Positions 28,061-38,700 of a DNA stretch of 61,701 nt are shown here, one piece after another (position 1 is the first letter of the stretch; the number at the start of each line of letters is the position of its first letter). The position numbers and the translations under genes are program-made. The notes under the pieces are model-generated. The model did not search any database, was not told the DNA's origin, and worked only from the letters and a program-made list of their open reading frames with translations. The DNA lies in IMG/VR virus record IMGVR_UViG_3300013131_000046, positions 1 to 61,701 of that record; one strand, written 5' to 3'. This DNA is from a virus.

Positions 28061-28860
28061 TGGCTAAGTATTTTCGCTACTTTCCAAAGATAGAGTACGG
28101 CGGCGAGACCGTAACTGATATTACTCGTCGTGTAAAGGTTGCTGAAAAGCTTCAAGCAGATCCGTATTTGTTTTTACCTTACACTGTAACAAGTGATGAC
28201 CGTCCGGAAGATATCGCGCGCCTATATTATGGAGATGTGAACAAAGTATGGATGATATATCTAGCAAACAACATTATCGACCCATACACGCAATGGCCGC
28301 TCTCAAATGAAAAGTTTGAATCGACGATTCGCAAGAAGTATGCACATTCTATTTCTTTTGCCGGCAATAAAGTAAATGTCTCATCAAATCGTATTACTTC
28401 AACTGCACATGGGTTTAAGACAACTGATCCAGTCATTTATACTGGAAGCCCAGCAATCGCCGGCCTCACATCTGGTACCACATATTATGTTATTCGTGTA
28501 AACTCAAATATCATTAAGCTCGCAACATCTGCAACAAACGCAAGAAATGGCACAGCGATCAATATTACAACCACCACAAACAGTACAGTAACTCATACAT
28601 TGTCACTGAATGTAGATACGTTTTTGTCAAGTACATTGATAGATACAAACGTAGTCTACTGTACAAAAAATACTGATACAACTATTAAAATATCGTATGA
28701 CACCTATCGTTTGGGAGATATAACGGTCGGTGATTGGACACCAGTTCGCGTATACGAATACGAAACACAGCTGAATGAAGATCGTAGAACTATATTCCTT
28801 ATTAATGCCGACTATGCGCAACGAGTCGAAAAAGATTTGAAGAGTTTGTTGAATGGCTAA
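28060..28860 (+). CDS. gp53: gp53-like baseplate wedge protein with an inserted beta domain
   Basis: 266 residues (T4 196). The N-terminal 90 residues match gp53: Y-F-R-Y-F-P-K-I-E-Y, D-D-R-P-E-D-I-A-R-L-Y-Y-G, VWMIYLANNIIDPYTQWPLS. A beta domain follows (about residues 100-185: ITSTAHGFKTTDPVIY, G-T-T-Y-Y-V-I-R-V) of a type found in several virion proteins, then the C-terminal helix. gp53 stabilises the wedge ring around the hub. Confidence 0.85.
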   Translation: MAKYFRYFPKIEYGGETVTDITRRVKVAEKLQADPYLFLPYTVTSDDRPEDIARLYYGDVNKVWMIYLANNIIDPYTQWPLSNEKFESTIRKKYAHSISFAGNKVNVSSNRITSTAHGFKTTDPVIYTGSPAIAGLTSGTTYYVIRVNSNIIKLATSATNARNGTAINITTTTNSTVTHTLSLNVDTFLSSTLIDTNVVYCTKNTDTTIKISYDTYRLGDITVGDWTPVRVYEYETQLNEDRRTIFLINADYAQRVEKDLKSLLNG

Positions 28861-30199
28861 TATCAAACAAGCTGGACATTACGAATTACGAGAGTTTACT
28901 CTACTCAACAAATCTCTTAATGTTGAGCGTAATATGCTTGGTCTTGTTGGTAGCTTTAATATTCTTGAATCAATGAATAACGGCGCTATTCGAGGCAGCG
29001 CAACAATATTTGAAGCGTATGATATTCTAAATGAGTTCCCAATCCGTGGGCAAGAATTTATTCGAGTTACATATGCAGATTGGTTCGATAATGAAAGAAC
29101 CGAATACTATTTCGTATACGCTGTAGATAATGTTAATTATGGTGATGAAAAGAATCCAAGCTTTGTGCAATACACTCTTAACTTTACTTCACCATACAAG
29201 TTTCTATCAGAAAATTCATATCTTCAAAGAGCATACACAGATTCAATTGCTGGAACACAGTTGATTAGTGACTACGCAATTGACGCGTTTGATGAATATT
29301 ATCAAAGACCAGTTGAAAAGTTATTTCGAAAGAAACTCAAATTCCTAATTGCCGAAAAAACTACGAACCGCAGAACGATTGTTGTTCCAAAATATAGTAC
29401 AGAAGAAGCAATGAATCTGTTTGTGAGAAATGCTTATTCAGACGAAAATCCTCTTAATAACGGAATGACTCCTTCTCAAACATTTCGCTTTTTTGAAGCA
29501 CGAGATGCTTTCTTCTTTGCAACGAACGAGTATATGCAAAGCAGAGCTTTAAAGTCTGGAGAAGATCGAAGTGGTATTCAACGACCAGTCCTTGATTACA
29601 AACGCAACTACGCTGGATCTATTAGTGCTGATTCGCAATACTCTGCGATGACTGAAATTCTCGATGTTAACTTCGGTACTCGAGTGAATACAATTGATAC
29701 ACTTTCTCAAGGTGGATACCGTCGAATCGTTTATGAATTCAATTTGCTCACCATGAATATTGATTCAAAGACTTACGATTATACTGAAGAAGGAAATCAT
29801 GATCCTGAATTAAATCCAGTTCATGATAAGTTATTCATACGTGAGAATATGTCGAGAGAAAAAGAATACCATATCTTCCGAGATTGGTCTGGGCCGGGTG
29901 TTCCAGGCGGCGAAGGAATTAGATCCGATACTCACTATTCAGACCTATACACAAAAAAGCTAGCACATTTCTATAATCACAACATGAATACTTTGAACAT
30001 AACAGTGTATGGAAGAAACGATGTTTTTGCCGGATCATACATTAACATTACACTATACAAACACGCATATCAGAAAACTACTGAAGAAGAAGAACGTTTA
30101 AATGGTATGTATCTAGTTGAATCTGTGAATTCTATCTTCGATGGCAATGTTTTCAAGCAACAGCTTAAATTAACACGAGGCGGTATTAAGTTATCATGA
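28853..30199 (+). CDS. gp27: gp27-like baseplate hub protein
   Basis: 448 residues (T4 gp27 391). Strand-rich N-terminus (NVERNMLGLVGSFNILESMNNGAIRGSATIFEAYDIL region) parallels the gp27 tube-like domain, and the end (INITLYKHAYQKTTEEEERLNGMYLVESVNS) its second domain. It overlaps gp53 by eight bases and the lysozyme gene by four. Assignment rests on position before gp5 and pattern rather than strong motif identity. Confidence 0.72.
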   Translation: MANIKQAGHYELREFTLLNKSLNVERNMLGLVGSFNILESMNNGAIRGSATIFEAYDILNEFPIRGQEFIRVTYADWFDNERTEYYFVYAVDNVNYGDEKNPSFVQYTLNFTSPYKFLSENSYLQRAYTDSIAGTQLISDYAIDAFDEYYQRPVEKLFRKKLKFLIAEKTTNRRTIVVPKYSTEEAMNLFVRNAYSDENPLNNGMTPSQTFRFFEARDAFFFATNEYMQSRALKSGEDRSGIQRPVLDYKRNYAGSISADSQYSAMTEILDVNFGTRVNTIDTLSQGGYRRIVYEFNLLTMNIDSKTYDYTEEGNHDPELNPVHDKLFIRENMSREKEYHIFRDWSGPGVPGGEGIRSDTHYSDLYTKKLAHFYNHNMNTLNITVYGRNDVFAGSYINITLYKHAYQKTTEEEERLNGMYLVESVNSIFDGNVFKQQLKLTRGGIKLS

Positions 30200-30990
30200 T
30201 AAGTGAAAGAGGTTTTAATCCACATTGGTTCATCGGTATCGTTGAACAGGTAGAAGCTGCTGGTGACGGCAGGCTGAAGGTGAGATGCTTTGGTTATCAT
30301 CCAACTGATACTTCGCTTGATACCGTAACAACGGATGATTTACCTTGGGCGTATGTTGTAAACGCCAATTTCAATCGAATGTTCAATTGGCCAGAAAGAG
30401 GAACACTCGTCTTCGGTTTCTTTATGGATGGAAGAGACGCGCAGCATCCTTTCGTTCTTGGATCGATAAGCGGCGGTCTATACACTTCTCTTCCAAGGGA
30501 CGTAACCGGTGTGACTCAAGACTTTGATGCTACTCCAGTTACGAACACTACTTACGACCCGTGCTCAGCATATTCAGATCTTAGAAATAGTGGACTAAGT
30601 CACAACCATGCAATTGGCGTTCTTGTAAATATCCATCGCGAGTCTGGGTTCAATCCTGGAATACTTGAAGTCGGTGGGGGAGGCGGTGTTGGTTTGTTCC
30701 AATATACATTCCCATCTCGTAAGGAAGCATTCATTGCAGCCGTTCCAGATTGGCAAACAAATCCAACCGGACAAGTTCGTTACGCAATCAATAGCGATCC
30801 TGAAGGAGTCAAGTTTGCAAAGAGATCGTTCACGAACGCAACGGAAGCAGCAAACTACTTTACTCGCTACTTTGAAAATCCTCGTGAAGATATTCAAGAG
30901 CAATATATCAATGGTGGCGGAAATGCTGCATTGGTCGAATCCTATGAAGCTCAAATTGCGCAGTGCTCGAGCGGTGCTGGGCCGCAGTAA
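30196..30990 (+). CDS. gp5: gp5-like hub protein: OB fold plus tail lysozyme
   Basis: 264 residues. Residues 1-100 are the gp5 OB-fold (HWFIGIVEQVEAAGDGRLKV, DLPWAYVVNANFNRMFNW, PERGTLVFGFFMDG). The rest is a phage-tail lysozyme domain: A-I-G-V-L-V-N-I-H-R-E-S-G-F-N-P (catalytic Glu) and GVGLFQYTF. Unlike T4, the polypeptide stops after the lysozyme; the beta-helix spike is encoded by the next gene. It digests peptidoglycan during DNA injection. Confidence 0.86.
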   Translation: MISERGFNPHWFIGIVEQVEAAGDGRLKVRCFGYHPTDTSLDTVTTDDLPWAYVVNANFNRMFNWPERGTLVFGFFMDGRDAQHPFVLGSISGGLYTSLPRDVTGVTQDFDATPVTNTTYDPCSAYSDLRNSGLSHNHAIGVLVNIHRESGFNPGILEVGGGGGVGLFQYTFPSRKEAFIAAVPDWQTNPTGQVRYAINSDPEGVKFAKRSFTNATEAANYFTRYFENPREDIQEQYINGGGNAALVESYEAQIAQCSSGAGPQ

Positions 30991-31002
30991 TGGAGATAGA
31001 TT

Positions 31003-31965
31003 ATGGCAACGTATAATATAGCAGAAGATGCAAATCCAGCAGTTCAACCTGGCGTAAGTGAAGTTATCAATAACTACGGACGAACGACTCTACCAGCACA
31101 GATGAACGGAGAGGGCCTCGAGAGAACGCCTTATCTCAATGCCGTTGGTATGGCTAAGAAGGATGTTGTCATGCCCTCTGGCAACACCTGGAGTGAACCT
31201 GGAGTGCCATTCTCTGGCTCTACGCAAAGTACTATGTGGCAGGCAAGATATGGCGGCAGCTATGTTGAAATCGGCGGTGGGCCAAACGCCGAGTTCATTA
31301 ACATTATTCATCAATCTGGAAGTAGAATTACAATCGCACATGACGGGTCGATTACGATTAGTTCTGCTGGTGATGTAGTTCTTACCTCTGATGAAAACTC
31401 GATTGAAGTATTTGACGGCGCAAAAGAAGGTATGTATAAAGCTGGATATACAATTGGTGTATCTGGCGGTAAGACCGTAATCAATAGTGCATCAAGTATC
31501 GATCTTATTTCTGGCCAAGACATCAATTTGCTTGCTGGTGGTGCAATTAATTTAAATGCAGGAAATGGCATTGACTTATCGACTACACGTATCGCAATGA
31601 CAGCAAAAGTTGATACGATCGACCTTTACGCAGAAGGAAAGCTTTCAATCGAAAGTCTTACCGAATTGCATGTTAAGAGCGGTGAATCTTTAAATATTGG
31701 AAGTAAAGAAATTGGTATTCTAAGCTCAGACGAAATGAACATTCAGGGTAAAGGTCTTGGCTTAAGTGGTGGAGGATCGCCGATTGTTGTAATCGGTTCA
31801 ACCATCGACCTCAACTCGCCTGGAAAATCCGTTTCGGTTTCGCAAGCAAAATCAGCAAATAAGAGTGCGCTTGGTGCTCCTCCTGCACACGCTGTAGATT
31901 CACAACAAGCTGTTACATATTCAATGGGCGGCATCTCTGCGACAGACGTCGACGATTCAAATTAA
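31003..31965 (+). CDS. gp5 C-terminal-like beta-helix central spike
   Basis: 320 residues. N-terminal 100 residues include ERTPYLNAVGMAKKDVVMPSG; then a glycosidic VgrG/gp5C-like repeat region with S-G-S-R-I-T-I-A-H-D-G-S-I-T-I-S and I-D-L-I-S-G-Q-D-I-N-L-L-A-G-G-A-I-N-L-N, ending in a Ser/Ala-rich tail. It should form the trimeric needle below the lysozyme, to be capped by the PAAR protein encoded at 4450. Starts 12 bases after gp5. Confidence 0.82.
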   Translation: MATYNIAEDANPAVQPGVSEVINNYGRTTLPAQMNGEGLERTPYLNAVGMAKKDVVMPSGNTWSEPGVPFSGSTQSTMWQARYGGSYVEIGGGPNAEFINIIHQSGSRITIAHDGSITISSAGDVVLTSDENSIEVFDGAKEGMYKAGYTIGVSGGKTVINSASSIDLISGQDINLLAGGAINLNAGNGIDLSTTRIAMTAKVDTIDLYAEGKLSIESLTELHVKSGESLNIGSKEIGILSSDEMNIQGKGLGLSGGGSPIVVIGSTIDLNSPGKSVSVSQAKSANKSALGAPPAHAVDSQQAVTYSMGGISATDVDDSN

Positions 31966-31975
31966 GGAAAAATAG

Positions 31976-33562
31976 ATGTCTTGTAACACATTTGATTCCA
32001 TCGGTTCAAAATTTTCTCCGCGTATACTTACTCCCGAGCAAGCTCTTCAAAGAGTGCTGAGTGTCGACCAGCGCATATCCTATGATAGCGATGCGTTGTC
32101 TCGTCATAATATTTCTCTTATGACGACGTCACTGAACAATCTTATATCGAGAGCACCGAGCACATATACTATTATTACTGCTCGACAAAATGTAGATCCA
32201 CTTACACCACGAGATTTTGCGGGATTTGTGGAATGGGCAGGTTATAGCGATAACGACATATATCAAATCAGTCTATTGCCTCTTCCTTCTGAGCAAGTAA
32301 TCACCGTCTTCGATTTGATGGAATATTACTTAGATCCAAACTTTGCAAAAAGAGCAACAGGTAATAGCTGTGCAGGTCTTGTAAATAAGCTTGCACAAAT
32401 TATTGGATTCTTATCTGCAGGCGCAAAACTAATTAATGAGCTAAAGAACTTTTCTCTTGCAAGTGTTATTGCAAGATTGAACGCGTGGAAATTAATGCTT
32501 CAAGAAATGGTTGATGAGCTCAAAGAAAGAATTATGACTATGATCAATAACTTCGTTGATCAAATTAAATCATATGCGTTTCAAATACAAGCTGCTTTTG
32601 GAAGATTTATGAAGCGAGTCGAAAGAGTAAAGCAGTTCCTATCTGACCTAAGCATTCAATCGATCAAGGATAAAATCGAAGAAATCATTGCAAAACTTGC
32701 TGGACAGTTTGAAGAATTAACGCCTGAAGCCATGGCTCATTTGCTTATGGTAATCTGCCAACTCTCAGATAGTATTACATCCTTTATGCAATCACCACTT
32801 GATTCATTAAAGAGCATGTTTAACAATTTCGCTCTTGCAGAATTTGGCATGAAGCAAATGACGAATGAACGAGTTGCAAAATCTGTTGAAGCCGGCCTAC
32901 CGCGAATGGCACCTGAAACACCTCGATTGGTTACTGAAGAAGCAGCGCAAAGAAACGGCAAGCTAAGAGATCCTGTAATAAGCAGTGAAGAGCGCGCATT
33001 CCTCACTCAGTTATTTAATTCAACGAGTGGGAGTGTAAGTATTGGAAGTGTTTCAATCAACCATGCTTCTACTCCTGTCGCTGATCAGAAGTCTGGTAGA
33101 GGTGGATGGACGTACGTCATTAATAATCATCCTATGCTTTATGTAATTGCATTTCGAATTGCGAAAGCGATTGGTAAGCCACTTACAATTAATAGCGCGT
33201 ATCGATCACCAGAAAAGAATGCTGAACTTTCAAAAACCACAACAGGTGTTGCAAAGAACAGTCTGCATATGAGAGGCATGGCTCTTGATATATCTGGTGC
33301 AAATTTGACTGAAGAAGAAAGAGCGTTTCTTGTCAAGCTTGCAAGTAGAGAAGGTATCGGTGGCATCGGCCATTATCCAAATAGCAATACAAAGTTTACT
33401 CATATTGATCTAGGCAACACTCGTACTTGGGGTGGAGGCAATCCTCGATTGATTGCTGCAGCAATATCAGATCATGTATCTGGAGCAAACCCAAGATTTA
33501 CAGAACAGGAACTGGCAAAATTGCCGTCAGGACCTGCGATGGCTCCAAGCAATGCTCAATAA
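31976..33562 (+). CDS. Virion protein with C-terminal M15-type peptidase
   Basis: 528 residues. The first 330 are helical with long amphipathic stretches (VDELKERIMTMINNFVDQ), as in a structural tail protein. The end is a Peptidase_M15-like domain: LTINSAYRSPEKNAEL, LHMRGMALDI (zinc His and Asp) and FTHIDLG (zinc His), about residues 395-475. The expected activity is D-Ala-D-Ala or L-Ala-D-Glu cleavage of peptidoglycan. Encoded between spike and wedge genes, so probably part of the baseplate. Confidence 0.83.
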   Translation: MSCNTFDSIGSKFSPRILTPEQALQRVLSVDQRISYDSDALSRHNISLMTTSLNNLISRAPSTYTIITARQNVDPLTPRDFAGFVEWAGYSDNDIYQISLLPLPSEQVITVFDLMEYYLDPNFAKRATGNSCAGLVNKLAQIIGFLSAGAKLINELKNFSLASVIARLNAWKLMLQEMVDELKERIMTMINNFVDQIKSYAFQIQAAFGRFMKRVERVKQFLSDLSIQSIKDKIEEIIAKLAGQFEELTPEAMAHLLMVICQLSDSITSFMQSPLDSLKSMFNNFALAEFGMKQMTNERVAKSVEAGLPRMAPETPRLVTEEAAQRNGKLRDPVISSEERAFLTQLFNSTSGSVSIGSVSINHASTPVADQKSGRGGWTYVINNHPMLYVIAFRIAKAIGKPLTINSAYRSPEKNAELSKTTTGVAKNSLHMRGMALDISGANLTEEERAFLVKLASREGIGGIGHYPNSNTKFTHIDLGNTRTWGGGNPRLIAAAISDHVSGANPRFTEQELAKLPSGPAMAPSNAQ

Positions 33563-33587
33563 ATACTGAATAAAGGAATATAGAGTC

Positions 33588-33995
33588 ATGGCAATTACAC
33601 CTCTCTCACGAAGAACTGAAACATATTCGGACTTCTTTAAGGACATGACTCAGAGTCTTGTTAACGCCGATCTTGCTCGTAAGATAGATGAAAACTCCGT
33701 AAAAGAATCTATTCGTAATTTGATTCTTACGAACCGTGGAGAAAGGCTATTTCAGCCCGATGTAGGGTGCGATATTCGACAGTTGCTATTTGAGAATATT
33801 TCTGCAGATACAATCATTGTTGCAAAAGAATTAATACGAACAACGATTGAAAACTATGAACCACGTTGTAGCCTTATTGGAATAGATATACTCGCTTCGC
33901 TTGATTCAAATAATGTTGGAATCATAGTTACGTTTAACATAATAAATAGAGAAGAACCAGTAGTTCTCACACTCACACTCGATAGGGTAAGATAA
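33588..33995 (+). CDS. gp25: gp25-like baseplate wedge protein
   Basis: 135 residues (T4 132). Conserved core: V-K-E-S-I-R-N-L-I-L-T-N-R-G-E-R-L-F-Q-P-D-V-G-C-D-I-R-Q-L-L-F-E with the EPR-type motif seen as Y-E-P-R-C. It nucleates sheath polymerisation. It is preceded by AAAGGAAT and shares its last base with the gp6 start. Confidence 0.93.
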   Translation: MAITPLSRRTETYSDFFKDMTQSLVNADLARKIDENSVKESIRNLILTNRGERLFQPDVGCDIRQLLFENISADTIIVAKELIRTTIENYEPRCSLIGIDILASLDSNNVGIIVTFNIINREEPVVLTLTLDRVR

Positions 33996-35785
33996 TGGCA
34001 GTCCAAACATCTATTACTGAATTAGATTTTTCTCAGGTCAAAGATAATCTAAAAGCCTTTTTGCAGGGTCAGGACCGCTTTAAAGACTACAATTTTGAAG
34101 GCTCAAACATGAACGTTCTTCTTGACGTTCTTGCCTACAATACGTTTCAAAATAACTTTTATGCAAATATGGCAATCAACGAGATGTTTCTCGACTCTGC
34201 TCAGTTACGTGAGTCAGTCGTATCTCATGCGAAAGGATTGAACTACATTCCGCGCTCACGCACCGGCGCAAGAGCTCGCGTGAATATTACATTAAACGTG
34301 AATGACAGTCCTTCGTTTGTTATTATTCCATCAAAGACAAAGTTTAACGCACAGTGTGGATCAAAGACCTTTACATTCTATAATACGTCTGCGGTAACAA
34401 TCTATCCTCTTAACAACGCTTATTCATACAGCAATCTCGAGATCATTGAAGGATCATGGGTGAATGAATCCTTCGAGATACTCGGCGATTTAAATGAAAG
34501 ATTTATTCTATCAAACGACACCGTTAATACTGGCACGGTAAGAGTCTATATAAAAGAAAATAGCACATCGACTACTTCTACAGAATACACACTCAGAAAT
34601 TCTATCTTTGGTGTTGAAACAGACGCAAAGGTATTTTATATTCAGGCTGCAGAAGATAACAAGTACGAAATCGTATTCGGTAGAAACAGTTTCGGCTATC
34701 AGCCGATCGCAGGAAACGTGATCAATGTCGAATATATGATCACCAACTCAGATGAAGCAAACGGAATTACAAGTTTTGCTGTACCTGAGAACATTCAAGG
34801 TTACCCAACGGTTGTTACTCTTTCAGTTGCTTCTGAAGGAGGAGCTGAACGCGAGTCGATTGAATCAATTAAATATTACGCTCCTCGTTCAATTCAGGTA
34901 CAAGATAGAGCAGTCACTGCTTCAGATTACGAAATTCTTCTTAAGACACGTTATCCAGAAATTCAGGCAGTTTCGGTTTACGGCGGAGAAGAATTGACTC
35001 CGCCACGCTATGGAAGAGTCGTAATCGCAGTTGACGTAAAAGACGCAGATGGTGTATCTGAAAATAATAAAAGAACATACGCTTCTTTCTTAAGAGAAAG
35101 ATCACCGGTGAGTATCGAACCGCTTGTGATATCACCAGACTTTATGTATCTTTCTGTTAATACTACAGTTTACTTCAATACAAAAACGACCGCTCTTGGT
35201 GAAACTGATATCCGTTCGAAAGTTACTGCTGCTCTACAAAATTACAGCGATACATATCTTAACGATTTTAAAATTCGCTTTAAGCAATCAAATCTATCTT
35301 CAGTAATTGATTCTGTAGATCCAAATATCATTTCAAACGATCTTGAAGTATTGCCGATTATTCCTCTGAATCCTGCGCTTAACATTGCAAATAACTTCGA
35401 TATTTCATTCGGAAACGAGCTCATTCGCGATCAGCACATTGAACCTGGAGAAGTATACACTACGCATAAGCCTGCGATTCGATCATCTACGTTTACGTAT
35501 CGCGGAGCCAAATGTCTTATTAAAGATAATGGGTTTGGCGTTCTAAGAATTATTCGACTACAGGGCGATTCTTTTGTGGTCGTCAATCAAAACATTGGCA
35601 GTGTAAATTACACAACCGGTAGAGTTATCATTCGAAACTTGAACGTGAGTGCTTATACTGGATCAGAAATTTCGTTGTTTGCTCGCCCAGTCGCACAAAC
35701 GATTACTGCGCCGAAATCTCGCATTCTATCAATCCGCCCGAACACATCCGACGTTAATATTAACGTAGTTGGAGTCAATGACTAA
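33995..35785 (+). CDS. gp6: gp6-like baseplate wedge protein
   Basis: 596 residues (T4 660). N-terminus L-D-F-S-Q-V-K-D-N-L-K-A-F-L-Q-G-Q, N-M-N-V-L-L-D-V-L-A-Y-N-T and MNEMFLDSAQLRESV-like pattern typical of gp6/J proteins. The middle has VTASDYEILLKTRYPEIQAVSVYGGEE. It forms the inner baseplate ring. Overlaps its neighbours by single bases. Confidence 0.93.
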   Translation: MAVQTSITELDFSQVKDNLKAFLQGQDRFKDYNFEGSNMNVLLDVLAYNTFQNNFYANMAINEMFLDSAQLRESVVSHAKGLNYIPRSRTGARARVNITLNVNDSPSFVIIPSKTKFNAQCGSKTFTFYNTSAVTIYPLNNAYSYSNLEIIEGSWVNESFEILGDLNERFILSNDTVNTGTVRVYIKENSTSTTSTEYTLRNSIFGVETDAKVFYIQAAEDNKYEIVFGRNSFGYQPIAGNVINVEYMITNSDEANGITSFAVPENIQGYPTVVTLSVASEGGAERESIESIKYYAPRSIQVQDRAVTASDYEILLKTRYPEIQAVSVYGGEELTPPRYGRVVIAVDVKDADGVSENNKRTYASFLRERSPVSIEPLVISPDFMYLSVNTTVYFNTKTTALGETDIRSKVTAALQNYSDTYLNDFKIRFKQSNLSSVIDSVDPNIISNDLEVLPIIPLNPALNIANNFDISFGNELIRDQHIEPGEVYTTHKPAIRSSTFTYRGAKCLIKDNGFGVLRIIRLQGDSFVVVNQNIGSVNYTTGRVIIRNLNVSAYTGSEISLFARPVAQTITAPKSRILSIRPNTSDVNINVVGVND

Positions 35786-38700
35786 TGAATATGGTTAACT
35801 TCACTAAGGACATCTCTCAATTAATTGAGACGCAATTTCCTGATATCTACCGTGAAGAAGGCGAGGCATTAGTCGCTTTCACCAAAGCATATTACGAGTT
35901 TTTAGAATCAGATAATCGTTACGCTACTAAAATATCACGACAAATGTTCGATATACGTGATATTGATACTTCAATGGATGATTTTTTAAAGTCGTTTAAA
36001 GAAACATATTTGGCCGATTTTCCGTTTAAATTTAGAACTGATACTAAGTTCGCAATTAAAAACATACTCAATTATTACCGCTCAAAGGGTTCAAAAGAGT
36101 CTCTCGCTCTTTTAATGAAACTTTTATTTGAAGAAGATGTAAGTGTTTATTACCCAGGTGAAGACGTTCTTAAACCTTCTGACTCAGACTGGTATAAGCC
36201 GTCGTATCTTGAAGTTACTGTTTCTCCACGTAACGCTTCTTTTCTTGATAAGGAAATTACTGGCGTAAAATCTGGCGCGAAAGCTTTTGTTGAAAGTATC
36301 GTTCGCAAAAGAATCAAAGGTAAGATATTTGACGTATTTTACTTAAGTGGTCTTCGTGGCAACTTTATAACAGGTGAACGAGTAACAGACAACGGAGTTA
36401 TTGCTGGATCACCTCGTATTAAAGGATCTATGACGTCACTTGACGTGGTCCTCGGTGGACGTAATAACTCAGTTGGTGACGTATTCGAAGTAGTTACTGA
36501 TGAAGGTAAACAAGGTCGAGTAAAAGTTACAAGTATTGTCGACGCTACCGGTCGAGTAGACTTTACCATCATTGATGGCGGATGGGGATTTACTACAGAC
36601 GGACTTACTGACGTCTATCTTTCAAATGCCATACTTTTCATTAATAACCCAGATCAGTCGTATCTACAATACGAAAAAGTTTATCAGCCAATTGAAGTAA
36701 TTAACGTTCAAAGCGCAGGTGATATTCTTTCTGCGAACAGCTTGATTGGAAAATATATTATCGGAAGAACTAGTAATGGTGCGCTTGTTGCAAATGGCAC
36801 AATCGTTTCCGTCTCGAATACGGTAGCGAATGGCGCTATCACACAATCTGCTTCAAGTAACGGCATCATTAAAATACTGACGTCTTCTGGTTCTTTTGCC
36901 GCACAACGAGCCTTAACTCTGAGCAGCAATAATATCGGATATTCTATCGGAGAAACGATTACTGAAGAAAGTAAAAACATCATCGCAGTTACGAGTCCTA
37001 CCGGTACTTTTACAAACGGAGAGACTGTAGAGCAGCACGTATATGAAACGTACGGAACCGTTGTTGCAGGCTTAACATCCACGCTCACGCTAGGGAATAC
37101 AATTATTACTGTTGCTTCGACAAGTAACTTAATAGCGGGCCAGCCTCTAGCAAAAACGAGTGGAACCGGAGCTTTCCGTTCTGGTACTCGCATCGCAAGC
37201 GTTCTCAATTCTACTCAAATTAAACTAAATAAAACTCCTCTTACAGCTGGATCAATAACCTTTACGGCGAATCAGTACGATGTTCTAATTAATTACGTGT
37301 ATGGTGAATATGTTTCAGCAGAATCAAATACTGCGTGTGTCGTACTTGAGCCATCATGGGGAACTTTTAGTACAACATCAAATACTGTTATTGTAGGAAA
37401 AACTAGCTCTGCTGAAGCTCTTCCGTCTTCAGTCACAATTCCAAATGATTATATTGGAGCTCGAGGCACGGTTTCAAGTATTGATAATTCGTCGAATACA
37501 ATTATTGTAGATGTAGTGTTTGGCGACTTTGATACAACAAAGCAGATCAAAGGTGACAAATCTAATTTAGTGTATACGGTGAATACTAACACTGACGCTG
37601 GTGCTATTCTCGTATATTTAGAAGCAAATAACAATTCAAATGGCATCATTAGTTTAGCAAATAGTGCGTATGTTGAAGGAATTATTATCGGTCAGAATAC
37701 ATCGGCTATCGGTGTCTACGGCAATACTTCACCATTCTTTTATTCGAATAGCTACACCTCGTATGTGTATACTAAACGTGAAGATCTTCTTTCTCCTCCT
37801 CGATATTCAAATAATACTATCATTGAGATTCAATCACAAATTAACAGAATTCCTGGTGGCAAAGGCGCAAACTTTGAAATTGGAGCGCTTTCAAACGTAG
37901 AAGAAAATGTTACGGTTTACACTGATGTTGTGGGCGGCACAAACATCGCTGGTGTTCCATACTCGGAAATTCAAATTAATGGACAAAATTCTGGGTTTGG
38001 TTTAGTGAGCGGCGTTGACATTACCAGCGGCGGGACAGGATATACTACGAACGATAGAATTACTTTTGTCGGAGGCGGGTTTGCTAACGGTACTCCCACT
38101 GCTCCAGCAAGCGCTTTTATCACATGCAATGTAAATGGAACTATAACGGATGTAACGGTAGATGTCCCAGGCTCAGGTTATTATCAGGAACCAACTCTTA
38201 TACTACCAGGAAACGGTGCTGGAGTTGACGCAACTCTTGCAGTAGAAATGGATTATGGGTACGGCTTCCCAAAGAATCCGAATGCCGAAAGTGGAAACAT
38301 CATCGCAGACGCTCTCGATGTTTCCGTCATGGACATTGGTGGAATTTCTCTCTTGTCGAGAATCAACCCAGGTACAGAATACACGGCAGCACCCTTCATT
38401 GATGTGAGAAACAGATACGTTGCAGCATATAATCGCCGAGATCTTGTTCTAAGAATAACCGGAATGACAAATGGTTCATTCGCAATTGGAGAAGAGATTA
38501 CACAGGTCATTGGTGCTTCAGTTTCAGTAAAGGGTGTGATTAGTGCAGTAAACATAACTGCCGGTACAGGCGAAATTTATCTCACTCGCAAGTCTGTTGC
38601 AATTTCATTCACAGACGGCTATGATCTAGTAGGAAGTGTTACGGGTGCTCGAGCTACGCTTGTCGAAGCATATACCGATGAAAATTCTTTACCTATCGGT

